17,049 nt of DNA, taken from NCBI GenBank assembly GCA_023443925.1, contig JAEZSL010000196.1:1-17049 (forward strand), read 5' to 3'. Below the pieces are notes generated by a model that worked only from the letters and a program-made list of their open reading frames with translations, had not been told where the DNA came from and searched no databases. Both the position numbers and the translations under genes were made by a program. This document shows positions 7,928-15,472 of the stretch, piece after piece (the stretch's first letter is position 1; every line of letters begins with the position of its first letter). This DNA is from Bacillota bacterium (GTDB taxonomy: Bacteria; Bacillota_A; Clostridia; Lachnospirales; Lachnospiraceae).

Positions 7928-7991
7928 TTACAAAATTGAAAGAATTCTGTAAGAGAATAAGATACATTTAAAGAAAACTACCTGCTATACT
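7928..7991 (+). promoter_or_regulatory. Candidate regulated promoter of the Bce-like transporter genes
   Basis: The 117-base gap between kinase and ATPase genes has an extended -10, TG at 7983-7984 and TATACT at 7986-7991, with no clear -35. Upstream is an inverted pair, TTACA (7928-7932) and TGTAA (7948-7952), separated by 15 bases, ending about 11 bases before the -35 position. Bce-type regulators are reported to bind TNACA/TGTAA inverted repeats, but with a short spacer, so the wide spacing here makes the operator assignment weak. A weak -35 and upstream operator are what an activated promoter would show. Confidence 0.4.
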
Positions 7992-8039
7992 TAATTTGTT
8001 TGATAACTGATTTTTTCTAGTATGGATAGGAGGACGAGT

Positions 8040-8807
8040 ATGAAAGGAATTCTAAGAATTGATCATATTGAGAAATATTATGGTAATAAGACAAATATTA
8101 CAAAGGCAATTAACGATATTAGTTTTGTAGTACTTGAAGGTGAATTTATTGGTATTATGGGAGCTTCCGGCTCTGGTAAGACTACACTACTTAATTGCAT
8201 TTCAACCATTGATACTGTTAGTTCAGGGCATATTTTTTTAGATAACGAAGATATCACAGAGATAAAAGATAAAGATCTATCCAGGTTCAGGAGAGAAAAT
8301 CTTGGATTTATATTTCAAGATTACAATCTTTTAGATACCTTAACGATAAGTGAAAATATTTCTCTTGCTTTAACCATTAATCAGACAGCACCGGAAAAAA
8401 TAGACGTAATTGTTAGCAATATAGCTGCACAGCTTGGCATTAGTGAAATTCTGCACAAATTTCCATATGAAGTATCAGGAGGACAAAAACAACGGTGTAC
8501 CTGTGCGCGGGCAATGGTTAATAATCCAAAGCTTATTCTAGCAGACGAACCAACCGGAGCTCTTGACAGTAAATCTTCCCAGATGCTGCTTGGGGCAATA
8601 CAGAGCATGAATGAGGAATTTAATGCCACCATTCTTATGGTTACACATGATGCATTTTGTGCCAGCTATGCAAAGCGGATATTGTTTTTAAACGATGGAC
8701 AGATTTTTAACGAGTTAAGACGCGGATCAAAAACAAGGAAACAATTTTTTAATGAGATACTTGAAATAATGGCTTTGTTAGGAGGGGATTTAGCAGATGT
8801 ACGTTAA
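8040..8807 (+). CDS. ABC transporter ATP-binding protein, BceA-like
   Basis: This 255-aa ATPase belongs to the MacB/LolD/BceA group that energises FtsX-type permeases. Walker A is GASGSGKTT (Lys47), the Q-loop lies in GFIFQDYNLLDTLT, the signature is VSGGQKQR (145-152), Walker B ends ADE (168-170) with PTGALDS as D-loop, and the switch histidine is His203. The variant signature with V and K is typical of this group. The open frame begins at 8022, but the ATG at 8040 has AGGAGG at 8028-8033, six bases upstream, and matches the normal family start. It overlaps the permease gene by 11 bases. The expected role is ATP-driven target protection against, or removal of, cell-wall-active peptides such as bacitracin-like compounds or lantibiotics; substrate unknown. 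Confidence 0.88.
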   Translation: MKGILRIDHIEKYYGNKTNITKAINDISFVVLEGEFIGIMGASGSGKTTLLNCISTIDTVSSGHIFLDNEDITEIKDKDLSRFRRENLGFIFQDYNLLDTLTISENISLALTINQTAPEKIDVIVSNIAAQLGISEILHKFPYEVSGGQKQRCTCARAMVNNPKLILADEPTGALDSKSSQMLLGAIQSMNEEFNATILMVTHDAFCASYAKRILFLNDGQIFNELRRGSKTRKQFFNEILEIMALLGGDLADVR

Positions 8808-10752
8808 ATTATCGCTCCGCAATATAAAAAGGTCCATAAAGGATTATGGTATTTATTTTATAACAATTACACTTGCAATCGCCTTAATGTATTCATTTTT
8901 AACACTGGCCTTCTCGGATGGAATACAGGCATTATCAGACAATATGCACAGTTTTACTTATATGATACTATTTCTATCTATTATTATTACATTTTTAATT
9001 GCTTTTACAGTCCGATATTCCAACAGATTTATAGTAGAAAAAAGGAAAAAGGAATTTGCTGTTTATCTTCTGTTGGGAATGGAGAGGCGTCTGTTAAGGA
9101 ATATGTTTTGTATTGAAAATGGTATAATCGGTATACTTGCCTTTGGTGTCGGTATCGTTACAGGTTCTTTACTTTCGCAAATCTTTACAGTTTCAATCAT
9201 GAAATTATTTGAAGTCAGTTTTAGATTTGAACCGGCTGTGACTATGAAACCGGTTCTGTTTGCATTTCTTTGTTTCCTTATTATGTATGGGATTAACATT
9301 ATTAAGACCGGAAAAATTATTAATAAGATGCCTGTAGTTGAAATGCTTTACAGCACAAGATTCAATGAAAAGTCTCAATATAAAAAGACATATAATTATA
9401 TAATATCAGTACTTGTGTCCTGTTTCCTCATAATCCTGGCAGCGTTCTTACTAAAAACAGGAATGGGCCGCAGCGATAATGGAGCGTTAATATACTTATT
9501 TATTGCTCTTGTACTTATTATTGTCGGGATACTGGTAATATATAAGAGCATACCCGGTTTGTTCTATATAATTGGAACTAGTAAAAGAAAGTGGATGCTA
9601 ACCGGTATGAATCTGATAATGTTCCGGCAGCTTACTTCGAAACTGAATACTACAGGAAAAACTATGGGGGTCATGGCTATTTTATTATCAATTGCCTTAA
9701 GCGGTATGTGCTTTGGATTATCTTTGGGGGAGATGTATAAGATTAATATAAAGGCAGAAGCACCTTTCGATGAAGGAATTGCAATTGATGTACCAGGTAT
9801 AAAAAATTTTAAAGATGTGGTGCAATTCGTGGATCATATAACACCCGTTAAGGACTATGTAGATTATCAATTGTATGAAGACAAGGGAATCCCGGGTGAA
9901 GACATACTTTTGTTAAGCGATTATAATAGATTAAGAGAACAATTAGGGTTGGATAGAAAGAAACTAGCACAAAACCAATATCTGATACATTGTGATACCT
10001 GGTCGGAGATGAAATATATTGAAAGAAATTTTATAGAACGGTCTGGTATTCTTATACAGGGAAGCCGCCTGGTAACAGATAAAGCGCTGGTGTTCACAGA
10101 AGCTTTTGAACAATCAAGATTAAACGGATCAAAAGGGTACTCAATTGTAGTACCTGATGCTATGAAACAAAAGTTGACACCTGTAAAATCCAGGCTTGTT
10201 ATAACGAATGAAAAAGAAGCCGATCAAAGTCTGAAAGGGGAGTTAAACAAATTTATACGTTATAATTGGGAACCTCAGTTTTATAAAGCTCTTCCTATCA
10301 ATAAAAAAATTACCATAAGTATAAGTGTAAAAGCCTGGAGTGTGGCAAACGGTCTGACAGCCCTTTCTATGTTATCTTTTGGAGGTCTTTATGTTTGCCT
10401 TACCGTTATCATACTAGTAGGTACATTGATTGCCTTGCAGCAGTTATCGGATATGGATAAAAGAAGGTATCAGTTTGAAGTTCTGTATAAAATAGGTGTG
10501 GATAACGAAAAGATAGAAAAACTACTATTTAGAGAAATGCTGATCTTATATTCGATACCTCTTGTTATACCTGTTATTATATTAATTTCCAGTTCAATAT
10601 TAGCAAATTATTATGTAGGAAGATATATTTTAGAACAAAATGTTATTCTGCGATATTCGGCATTTACATTACTACTATTTCTGATTATTTATACGGTTTA
10701 TTTTATATTTACTTATCGGATATATAAAATAAGCAGCATATATAATAAATAG
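8797..10752 (+). CDS. ABC transporter permease, BceB-like (FtsX family)
   Basis: This 651-aa membrane protein has the size and layout of BceB: about ten membrane helices. Seven lie in the first ~310 residues (for example YFITITLAIALMYSFLTLAF near 20-39). A hydrophilic extracellular region of about 200 residues follows (roughly 312-515), then three helices at the end. FtsX-type permease segments flank the large loop, which in this family is thought to recognise the peptide or its lipid II-cycle target and to contact the kinase. Its start lies within the ATPase gene (11-base overlap) behind an AGGAGGGG ribosome binding site. It is the last clear gene of the module. It has no N-terminal signal-peptide cleavage site and no recognisable catalytic domain. 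Confidence 0.87.
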   Translation: MYVKLSLRNIKRSIKDYGIYFITITLAIALMYSFLTLAFSDGIQALSDNMHSFTYMILFLSIIITFLIAFTVRYSNRFIVEKRKKEFAVYLLLGMERRLLRNMFCIENGIIGILAFGVGIVTGSLLSQIFTVSIMKLFEVSFRFEPAVTMKPVLFAFLCFLIMYGINIIKTGKIINKMPVVEMLYSTRFNEKSQYKKTYNYIISVLVSCFLIILAAFLLKTGMGRSDNGALIYLFIALVLIIVGILVIYKSIPGLFYIIGTSKRKWMLTGMNLIMFRQLTSKLNTTGKTMGVMAILLSIALSGMCFGLSLGEMYKINIKAEAPFDEGIAIDVPGIKNFKDVVQFVDHITPVKDYVDYQLYEDKGIPGEDILLLSDYNRLREQLGLDRKKLAQNQYLIHCDTWSEMKYIERNFIERSGILIQGSRLVTDKALVFTEAFEQSRLNGSKGYSIVVPDAMKQKLTPVKSRLVITNEKEADQSLKGELNKFIRYNWEPQFYKALPINKKITISISVKAWSVANGLTALSMLSFGGLYVCLTVIILVGTLIALQQLSDMDKRRYQFEVLYKIGVDNEKIEKLLFREMLILYSIPLVIPVIILISSSILANYYVGRYILEQNVILRYSAFTLLLFLIIYTVYFIFTYRIYKISSIYNK

Positions 10753-10760
10753 CTAATTAC

Positions 10761-10868
10761 ATGAGGGGGCTCATAAGCCTGATGACTAACTTAGTGGTAT
10801 CTATTTTTAGCAACAGTACAGCTTTTGCTGCAGCAACATCCGGTTGGTCTATACGAAAATATCAATAA
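10761..10868 (+). CDS. Small ORF with a signal-peptide-like sequence, 35 codons; possibly a gene remnant
   Basis: Eight bases after the BceB-like gene a short frame encodes MRGLISLMTNLVVSIF followed by SNSTAFAAATSGW, then a few residues and a stop. It has the shape of a secretion signal (hydrophobic core, then AFA-A cleavage pattern) with only about ten residues after it. No good ribosome binding site precedes the ATG at 10761. An internal ATG at 10782 has GAGGGGG but about 12 bases away. It may be a tiny secreted peptide co-transcribed with the transporter, or the N-terminal stub of a lost secreted protein. No family was recognised. The next terminator is at 11026. Confidence 0.3.
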   Translation: MRGLISLMTNLVVSIFSNSTAFAAATSGWSIRKYQ

Positions 10869-11025
10869 GTTCTATCTGAATAAAAAAGTACGGACTGAAA
10901 TTTTTATCCATAGTAATATCTTATATTTTTTAAGATCTAGAGGCAGGATTATGAAACTTGGATTTAAAGCTTATATCAAATACTAAGTAATTATGTCAAA
11001 CTTTAAATGAAAATAAACGTAGAAG
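10869..11025. other. Non-coding stretch after the Bce-like module
   Basis: Together with the preceding small ORF and the terminator after it, this makes a gap of about 360 bases between the BceB-like gene and the next credible gene. It is AT-rich, contains only an 11-codon ORF at about 10950, and shows no convincing promoter or fold before the hairpin at 11026. Confidence 0.5.
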
Positions 11026-11054
11026 AAAGCTGCCATATAAAAGGCAGCTTTTTT
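11026..11054 (+). terminator. Rho-independent terminator after the Bce-like module
   Basis: A perfect nine-pair stem, AAAGCTGCC (11026-11034) with GGCAGCTTT (11043-11051), has an eight-base A/T loop and a T run. It ends the transporter transcript (and the small ORF after it) and insulates the recombinase region. Confidence 0.9.
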
Positions 11055-11115
11055 GATGCATACTGTACGAACTGTCCTACATAGTTTTTTATGAAGTTAT
11101 ATGAGGAGGCCGCTC

Positions 11116-11274
11116 GTGCAGGAAAAGGATATTGTTTATGCAGCAGAAATTGTAGAGCTTAATGAGGAAAAGATGCAGTATACCGTTGTAAATCATATAC
11201 CTGTTAAGACAGAGGAGAATGTACGGCTTTCCCTTGAACAGGAACTGTATAAAATATTTAATAAGTATAGGTAA
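11116..11274 (+). CDS. Small hypothetical protein upstream of the recombinase (52 aa)
   Basis: A GTG start at 11116 is preceded by GAGGAGG at a spacing of seven, a very good ribosome binding site. The same frame also has an ATG at 11101, but nothing resembling a ribosome binding site precedes it. The product is an acidic soluble protein (EKDIVYAAEIVELNEEKMQY region, then VVNHIPVKTEE and a C-terminal LSLEQELYKIFNKYR) with no membrane segment and no helix-turn-helix that I can see. Its last third should be an amphipathic helix. It lies 74 bases before the recombinase and reads the same way, so it may be an accessory protein of it. Family not recognised. Confidence 0.6.
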   Translation: MQEKDIVYAAEIVELNEEKMQYTVVNHIPVKTEENVRLSLEQELYKIFNKYR

Positions 11275-11348
11275 GCTCTAAAGTAACAGCATATAAACAT
11301 CTGAAACTGACAAGCGGGACTTCTTTTTAAATGGAACGGAGATATCGG

Positions 11349-12869
11349 ATGAATGAGGTATGTGATGCATTATATGCCCGCCAGTCAGTCTTTAAGGAAG
11401 ATAGTATCTCGGTAGAGAGCCAGCTTGAGTACTGCAAGTATGAAACTCGCGGAGAACCCTTTAAGGAGTATATTGACAAGGGATACAGCGGAAAGAATAC
11501 CAACCGGCCTGCCTTTGAAGAGATGCTTAAGGATATTGAAGCAGGAAAGATTTCAAAAGTCATAGTCTATAAATTAGACCGTATCAGCAGGTCAATCATG
11601 GATTTTTCCAATATGATGGAAAAGTTCCTGAAATACCGGGTAGAATTTATATCAACAACCGAAAAATTTGATACATCAACACCTATAGGCAGAGCCATGT
11701 TAAATATCTGTATCGTTTTTGCCCAGCTCGAGCGGGAAACGATTCAGAAAAGAGTTGCGGATGCCTATTATGCAAGAAGTAAAAAGGGATTTTATATGGG
11801 AGGACGTATCCCCTATGGCTTTAGGATGGAAAAGACAGTGATAGACGGAGTAAATACTGCAAAGTATGTTCCGATTCCAGAGGAAAGCAGGCAGATACGG
11901 CTGCTTTATGAAATGTATGGGGATACGAATAATTCTTTAGGTGATATTGTCAGGTATCTAAACCGCAATAATATTCAAAATCTGCGTACCGGAGTATGGA
12001 GTACGGCAAGGATATCAGAAATGCTGCGCAACCCCATATATGTAAAAGCAGATGCTGAAATCTATGAATTTTTTAAAAGTCAAGGTACAAGGATCATAAA
12101 TCCGGTAAGCGACTTTATTGGAGAAAATGCCTGTTATTTGTATCAGGGTCCGGTTTCTGGTACGAGAAAACAAAGTGATTTAACAGGTAAGGAACTGGTA
12201 CTGGCGCCCCATGAGGGTATCGTCTCCTCTAAAGAATGGATTCGGTGTCGGGAGAGATGTCTTAATAACAGACAATCCTCTAAAACTTGTAAACCAAAAA
12301 ATTCCTGGATTGCAGGTAAGGTAAAATGTGGTAACTGCGGCTATGCTCTTACCATAGCCAAGTCCAAAACAAAACAGGGAAGATATTTTGTATGCAGCGG
12401 GAAGTTGAATACGAAAAAATGCACAGGAACAGGAAAAACAATTTATGCTACTCTGCTGGAGCAATATATATCAGTAGCAATTAAGAGAAAGCTCTCTGAA
12501 TTTAGTCAGTTAACTGTTCCGGAACAAAATAACCTTCGTATGGATTTCAGGCGAAATGAGGATAAAATACGGCTGTCTCAGATAGATTCTGAAATTGAAC
12601 AATTGCTGGATAAAATTAGCAATGCCAATGAAATACTAATGGGTTATATTAACGATAAAATCAAACAACTCGACGCAGAACGCACCAGAATTAAGGAAAC
12701 AATAAAAAAAAGACCAGGCACAGTGAAGGAAAATGATGCAAATCCTATTAAAAACCCTGCGGAAATATGGGATGAAATATCTTTTACAGATAAACAGGAG
12801 GTGACAGATCTCTTAATTAAAATTATACGTATTGCTGGTGATAAAATAGAAATTATCTGGCGTATATAA
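11349..12869 (+). CDS. Large serine recombinase (site-specific integrase type)
   Basis: This 506-aa protein should cut and rejoin DNA through a serine-DNA intermediate. The N-terminal resolvase domain (about 1-150) has the catalytic Ser13 in YARQS, the YKLDRISRS motif and the IVFAQLERETIQ helix. It is followed by the recombinase domain (YARSKKGFYMGGRIPYGF, then about 160-260). A zinc ribbon follows with Cys327, Cys330, Cys349 and Cys358 (KCGNCGY ... FVCSG ... KKCTG). A charged coiled-coil region (about 400-460) and a C-terminal tail complete it. All key parts are present and the frame is unbroken, so it looks functional. GGAG at 11338-11341 favours the ATG at 11349 over the in-frame ATG at 11331. 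No phage structural, conjugation or cargo genes are nearby, so it may be a remnant or one end of an element. Attachment sites were not found. Confidence 0.9.
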   Translation: MNEVCDALYARQSVFKEDSISVESQLEYCKYETRGEPFKEYIDKGYSGKNTNRPAFEEMLKDIEAGKISKVIVYKLDRISRSIMDFSNMMEKFLKYRVEFISTTEKFDTSTPIGRAMLNICIVFAQLERETIQKRVADAYYARSKKGFYMGGRIPYGFRMEKTVIDGVNTAKYVPIPEESRQIRLLYEMYGDTNNSLGDIVRYLNRNNIQNLRTGVWSTARISEMLRNPIYVKADAEIYEFFKSQGTRIINPVSDFIGENACYLYQGPVSGTRKQSDLTGKELVLAPHEGIVSSKEWIRCRERCLNNRQSSKTCKPKNSWIAGKVKCGNCGYALTIAKSKTKQGRYFVCSGKLNTKKCTGTGKTIYATLLEQYISVAIKRKLSEFSQLTVPEQNNLRMDFRRNEDKIRLSQIDSEIEQLLDKISNANEILMGYINDKIKQLDAERTRIKETIKKRPGTVKENDANPIKNPAEIWDEISFTDKQEVTDLLIKIIRIAGDKIEIIWRI

Positions 12870-13083
12870 GACTGTCCGGAGGATGTGAAATTATTTGAAG
12901 ATAGGCTTCTGACTGCACTAGAGTGTACGTTTTGGTGAATCGTTAAGAATCGTTCAGGATCACCTGGATTCCAGAAACTTCTATGCATTTAATCCTGGAT
13001 TTGATAAATAACAGCTATACCATTCAAAACTGTAAAGTAAGTAAATAAAATAGTCTCGAATTAATATAGAACATGTAGGTGAA
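12870..13083. other. Non-coding stretch after the recombinase
   Basis: No credible gene was found here on either strand. It contains a direct GAATCGTT repeat (near 12937 and 12947) and some short dyads, but nothing that matches sequence upstream of the recombinase well enough to call an attachment site. With the terminator and palindrome that follow it forms a gap of about 500 bases before birA. Confidence 0.5.
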
Positions 13084-13122
13084 GAAAAAATGGGGTGATA
13101 TTTTTCACTCCGTTTTTTCTTA
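13084..13122 (+). terminator. Hairpin terminator between recombinase and biotin genes
   Basis: Arms 13084-13098 and 13105-13119 (GAAAAAATGGGGTGA against TCACTCCGTTTTTTC) pair along 15 bases with two G-T wobbles and a six-base loop. A-rich and T-rich flanks on both sides would let it work in either direction. It lies about 215 bases after the recombinase stop. Confidence 0.78.
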
Positions 13123-13246
13123 TTTAAGGAACTCTTATGATATAGAAATGTTTCAGGGGAAAACATTGAGAGGAAAATAGAATAATATTGCTGGTGCAAA
13201 CGGCCGCAGGTTATAGTTTAGCAAGGGGTAGAATACTTGTGTATGA

Positions 13247-13312
13247 AACATATGAGGCAAGGAATGTCAACCTATATATTAAATTAGGTTGACATTCCTT
13301 GCCTCATATGTT
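13247..13312. promoter_or_regulatory. BirA operator inside a long perfect palindrome
   Basis: TGTCAACC (13265-13272), 14 bases, then GGTTGACA (13287-13294) matches the biotin operator pattern of Firmicutes (TGTTAACC-N14/15-GGTTAACA). The symmetry goes much further: arms 13247-13274 and 13285-13312 are perfect reverse complements over 28 bp around a 10-bp AT spacer. It sits 56 bases before birA and overlaps its promoter, so biotin-bound BirA dimer should repress birA and probably bioB. The perfect outer 18 bp of each arm is not required for a BirA site and is unexplained. Confidence 0.85.
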
Positions 13313-13317
13313 ATTGT
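13289..13317 (+). promoter_or_regulatory. Promoter of the birA-bioB group
   Basis: A perfect -35 TTGACA (13289-13294) with a 17-base spacer leads to TATTGT (13312-13317) as -10. The -35 is part of the right half of the BirA operator, so operator occupancy should block RNA polymerase. The predicted transcript starts near 13324. The mirrored TTGACA on the other strand has no usable -10 (TTCATA), so divergent transcription is not supported. Confidence 0.65.
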
Positions 13318-13367
13318 GAAAAAGAATTAAACCGGTAAAAATAAGCATCAATCAGAAAGGTAAATTT

Positions 13368-14348
13368 ATGAGTGCAAAACAGCATGTATTATCCGTTCTG
13401 GAACAAAATAAAGGAAATAGTGTATCCGGTGCCAGGCTGGCGGGAGAACTATCCATCAGCCGGAACGCGGTTTGGAAAGCGATAAAAGCATTGCAGAGCG
13501 AAGGCTATGCCATTTCGGCGGTTCCCAATAAAGGGTATTGCCTGTCGGAGGAAAATGATATCTTATCTGTAGAAAGTATAACGCCTTATCTGGCAGATAA
13601 TCTTAAGGAGTTAAGTTTAATGGTACATAAATCTGTAACCTCCACCAATACTCTGCTAAAAGATTTGGCAGGAGAAGGTGAAAAAGAGGGAAAAGTCCTC
13701 ATTGCCGAAGAGCAGACCGGAGGACGGGGACGGCTGGGCCGGAAATTCTATTCCCCGGCGAAAACCGGAATTTATATGAGTATATTACTGCGTCCGAAGC
13801 TGACCGTGGATGATGCCCTTTTTATTACCACTTCGGCGGCGGCAGCCGTAGCTGAGGCCATAGAATCCGTTACCGGCTGTGAAGCCAGTATCAAATGGGT
13901 TAATGATATTTACTGTAACGGTAAGAAGGTCTGCGGCATTCTGACGGAAGCCGGCGTTGATTTCGAAGGGGGCGGTCTGGAATACTGTATTGTAGGAATC
14001 GGGATTAATGTAGCCAGACCCCTGGAGGATTTTCCGGAGGAGTTAAAAGATATAGCAGACGGTATTTTTGAAACAAGACTGTATTCCTCCGATCTTCGAA
14101 GCAGGCTGGCAGCAGAAATTCTTAATCGGTTCTGGGGTTATTATAAAGAATTCCATAATAAAAATTTTATTAAGGAGTACCGGGAACGTTCCTTTTTAAT
14201 TGGCAGGGAAATCAGTGTATTAATGGGGGACAAACAGGAGAAAGCCACTGCCCTGGATATCGATGAGAGAGCAAGACTAATTGTGAAGCTTACAAACGGG
14301 GAGATTAAGGCACTGTCTTCGGGTGAAGTAAGCGTAAGACCGGTATAA
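13368..14348 (+). CDS. birA: Bifunctional biotin-protein ligase / biotin operon repressor BirA
   Basis: BirA makes biotinyl-5'-AMP and transfers biotin to the lysine of carboxylase carrier domains; with biotinyl-AMP bound it dimerises on its operator. The 326-aa sequence has an N-terminal helix-turn-helix (about 1-62, LAGELSISRNAVWKAIKAL as the core), so this is the repressor-type ligase. A catalytic domain follows with GRGRLGR (119-125), KWVNDI (176-181) and CGILTE, and then a C-terminal SH3-like domain (ATALDIDERARLIVKL to the end). AAAGG eight bases before ATG 13368 fixes the start. The BirA operator just upstream indicates autoregulation. bioB follows after 77 bases in the same direction with no terminator between, so the two are likely co-transcribed. 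Confidence 0.94.
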   Translation: MSAKQHVLSVLEQNKGNSVSGARLAGELSISRNAVWKAIKALQSEGYAISAVPNKGYCLSEENDILSVESITPYLADNLKELSLMVHKSVTSTNTLLKDLAGEGEKEGKVLIAEEQTGGRGRLGRKFYSPAKTGIYMSILLRPKLTVDDALFITTSAAAAVAEAIESVTGCEASIKWVNDIYCNGKKVCGILTEAGVDFEGGGLEYCIVGIGINVARPLEDFPEELKDIADGIFETRLYSSDLRSRLAAEILNRFWGYYKEFHNKNFIKEYRERSFLIGREISVLMGDKQEKATALDIDERARLIVKLTNGEIKALSSGEVSVRPV

Positions 14349-14425
14349 ACGAATTGGTTATTGCGGCAGTTTAGAGCTATCGTTTAGCCGACAACTTTAA
14401 TGTTTTTTATCAGGGAGGACAAGCA

Positions 14426-15376
14426 ATGCTTCAATTAGCGCAGAGAATTATGAATGGTTACCGCCTGAACCGGAAAGAGGATTTATCCTTTCTGGTAACA
14501 ACCGATTTAAAGGAACTGTGTGAAGGCGCCGATCAGTTAAGAAAATATTTTCATGGCAATCAGGTTGATCTTTGTGCCATTATTAACGGCAGAAGCGGTA
14601 AGTGCAGTGAGGACTGCAAGTTCTGTGCCCAGTCCGGTCATCATAATACGGGAATAGCGGAATATGATTTTCTGGATAGTTCCGTAATCTTAGAAGATTG
14701 TAAAAAGCATGAGGCAGAAGGCGTACACCGGTATTCCATTGTTACGGCAGGCAGAACCTTAGAGGGCAGGGATTTTGACAAGGCATTAACCGCATACCAT
14801 GCAATGAAAGCCGAGTGTTGTATACAGTTATGCGCGTCCCACGGGTTGTTATCGGAAGAAGCATATATTGCTTTAAAAGAAGCAGGGGTTGCCAGATATC
14901 ATGAAAATATTGAAACCTCTAAGAGAAATTTTCCTAATATCTGCTCGACGCACACCTATGAAGACAAAATCCGGTGCATCCGGTTTGCAAAAAAAGCCGG
15001 GCTGGAAGTCTGTTCCGGAGGAATTATCGGTATGGGTGAGAACTGGGAAGACCGGCTTGATATGGCTCTTAGCCTTTCGGAATTAGAAGTGGATTCCATA
15101 CCCATTAATGCTTTAATGCCCATTCAAGGAACACCTTTGGAGAGCTGTACAATGGTTACGGAAGAGGAACTTCTAAGAACCATCGCAATTTTCCGTTACA
15201 TAAATCCGGCAGCAGATATACGGCTGGCCGCCGGACGGGCGATAATGAAGAATTCCGGTGAGAAAGCCTTTCATGCCGGTGCCAATGCAACCATAACCGG
15301 CAATATGCTTACTACTTCGGGAAACAACATAGAACAGGACATTCATATGTTAAAAGCCCTGGGATTTGACTTGTAA
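14426..15376 (+). CDS. bioB: Biotin synthase BioB, variant lacking the C97-equivalent cysteine
   Basis: This radical SAM enzyme inserts sulfur into dethiobiotin. It has 316 aa. The SAM-cluster motif is CSEDCKFC (Cys60, 64, 67), followed by AQSGHH. Residues corresponding to the E. coli auxiliary-cluster ligands C128, C188 and R260 are Cys136, Cys196 (EVCSGGIIGMGE) and Arg266 (IRLAAGR). The position matching C97 (RFCMG in E. coli) is Ser104 in RYSIV. Extra cysteines occur at 131 and 132 in AECCIQLC. This suggests an auxiliary cluster different from the classic [2Fe-2S]. GGGAGG seven bases before the ATG fixes the start. No bioA, bioD, bioF or pimeloyl genes are adjacent, so dethiobiotin must come from elsewhere in the genome or from import. 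Confidence 0.93.
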   Translation: MLQLAQRIMNGYRLNRKEDLSFLVTTDLKELCEGADQLRKYFHGNQVDLCAIINGRSGKCSEDCKFCAQSGHHNTGIAEYDFLDSSVILEDCKKHEAEGVHRYSIVTAGRTLEGRDFDKALTAYHAMKAECCIQLCASHGLLSEEAYIALKEAGVARYHENIETSKRNFPNICSTHTYEDKIRCIRFAKKAGLEVCSGGIIGMGENWEDRLDMALSLSELEVDSIPINALMPIQGTPLESCTMVTEEELLRTIAIFRYINPAADIRLAAGRAIMKNSGEKAFHAGANATITGNMLTTSGNNIEQDIHMLKALGFDL

Positions 15377-15472
15377 AAATAATTGCAGATACTATATGGT
15401 TTTTCGAATATAGTAAACATTAATAACGAATTTTCATAGATTTAGCTTCCTTCGGGTAATTCAACTCTGGAA

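Noticed and set aside
10763..10785. GGGCT/AGCCT dyad just after the BceB-like gene as terminator
   Set aside because: The stem is only four or five pairs with no following T run, whereas a perfect terminator lies at 11026-11054.
12644..12988. Minus-strand ORF opposite the end of the recombinase
   Set aside because: Antisense to the conserved C-terminal region of the recombinase, with no start signal.
12930..12990. Short direct repeats after the recombinase considered as an attachment site
   Set aside because: No matching copy was found upstream of the recombinase or elsewhere in the window, so an att assignment has no support.
12981..13199. Minus-strand 72-codon ORF in the recombinase-birA gap
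   Set aside because: Low-complexity translation that runs through the terminator hairpin at 13084-13122, with no ribosome binding site.
14349..14425. Possible terminator between birA and bioB
   Set aside because: CGGC and GCCG can pair, but only over four bases with a long loop, and T-rich sequence is not directly after the stem; the genes are more likely co-transcribed.
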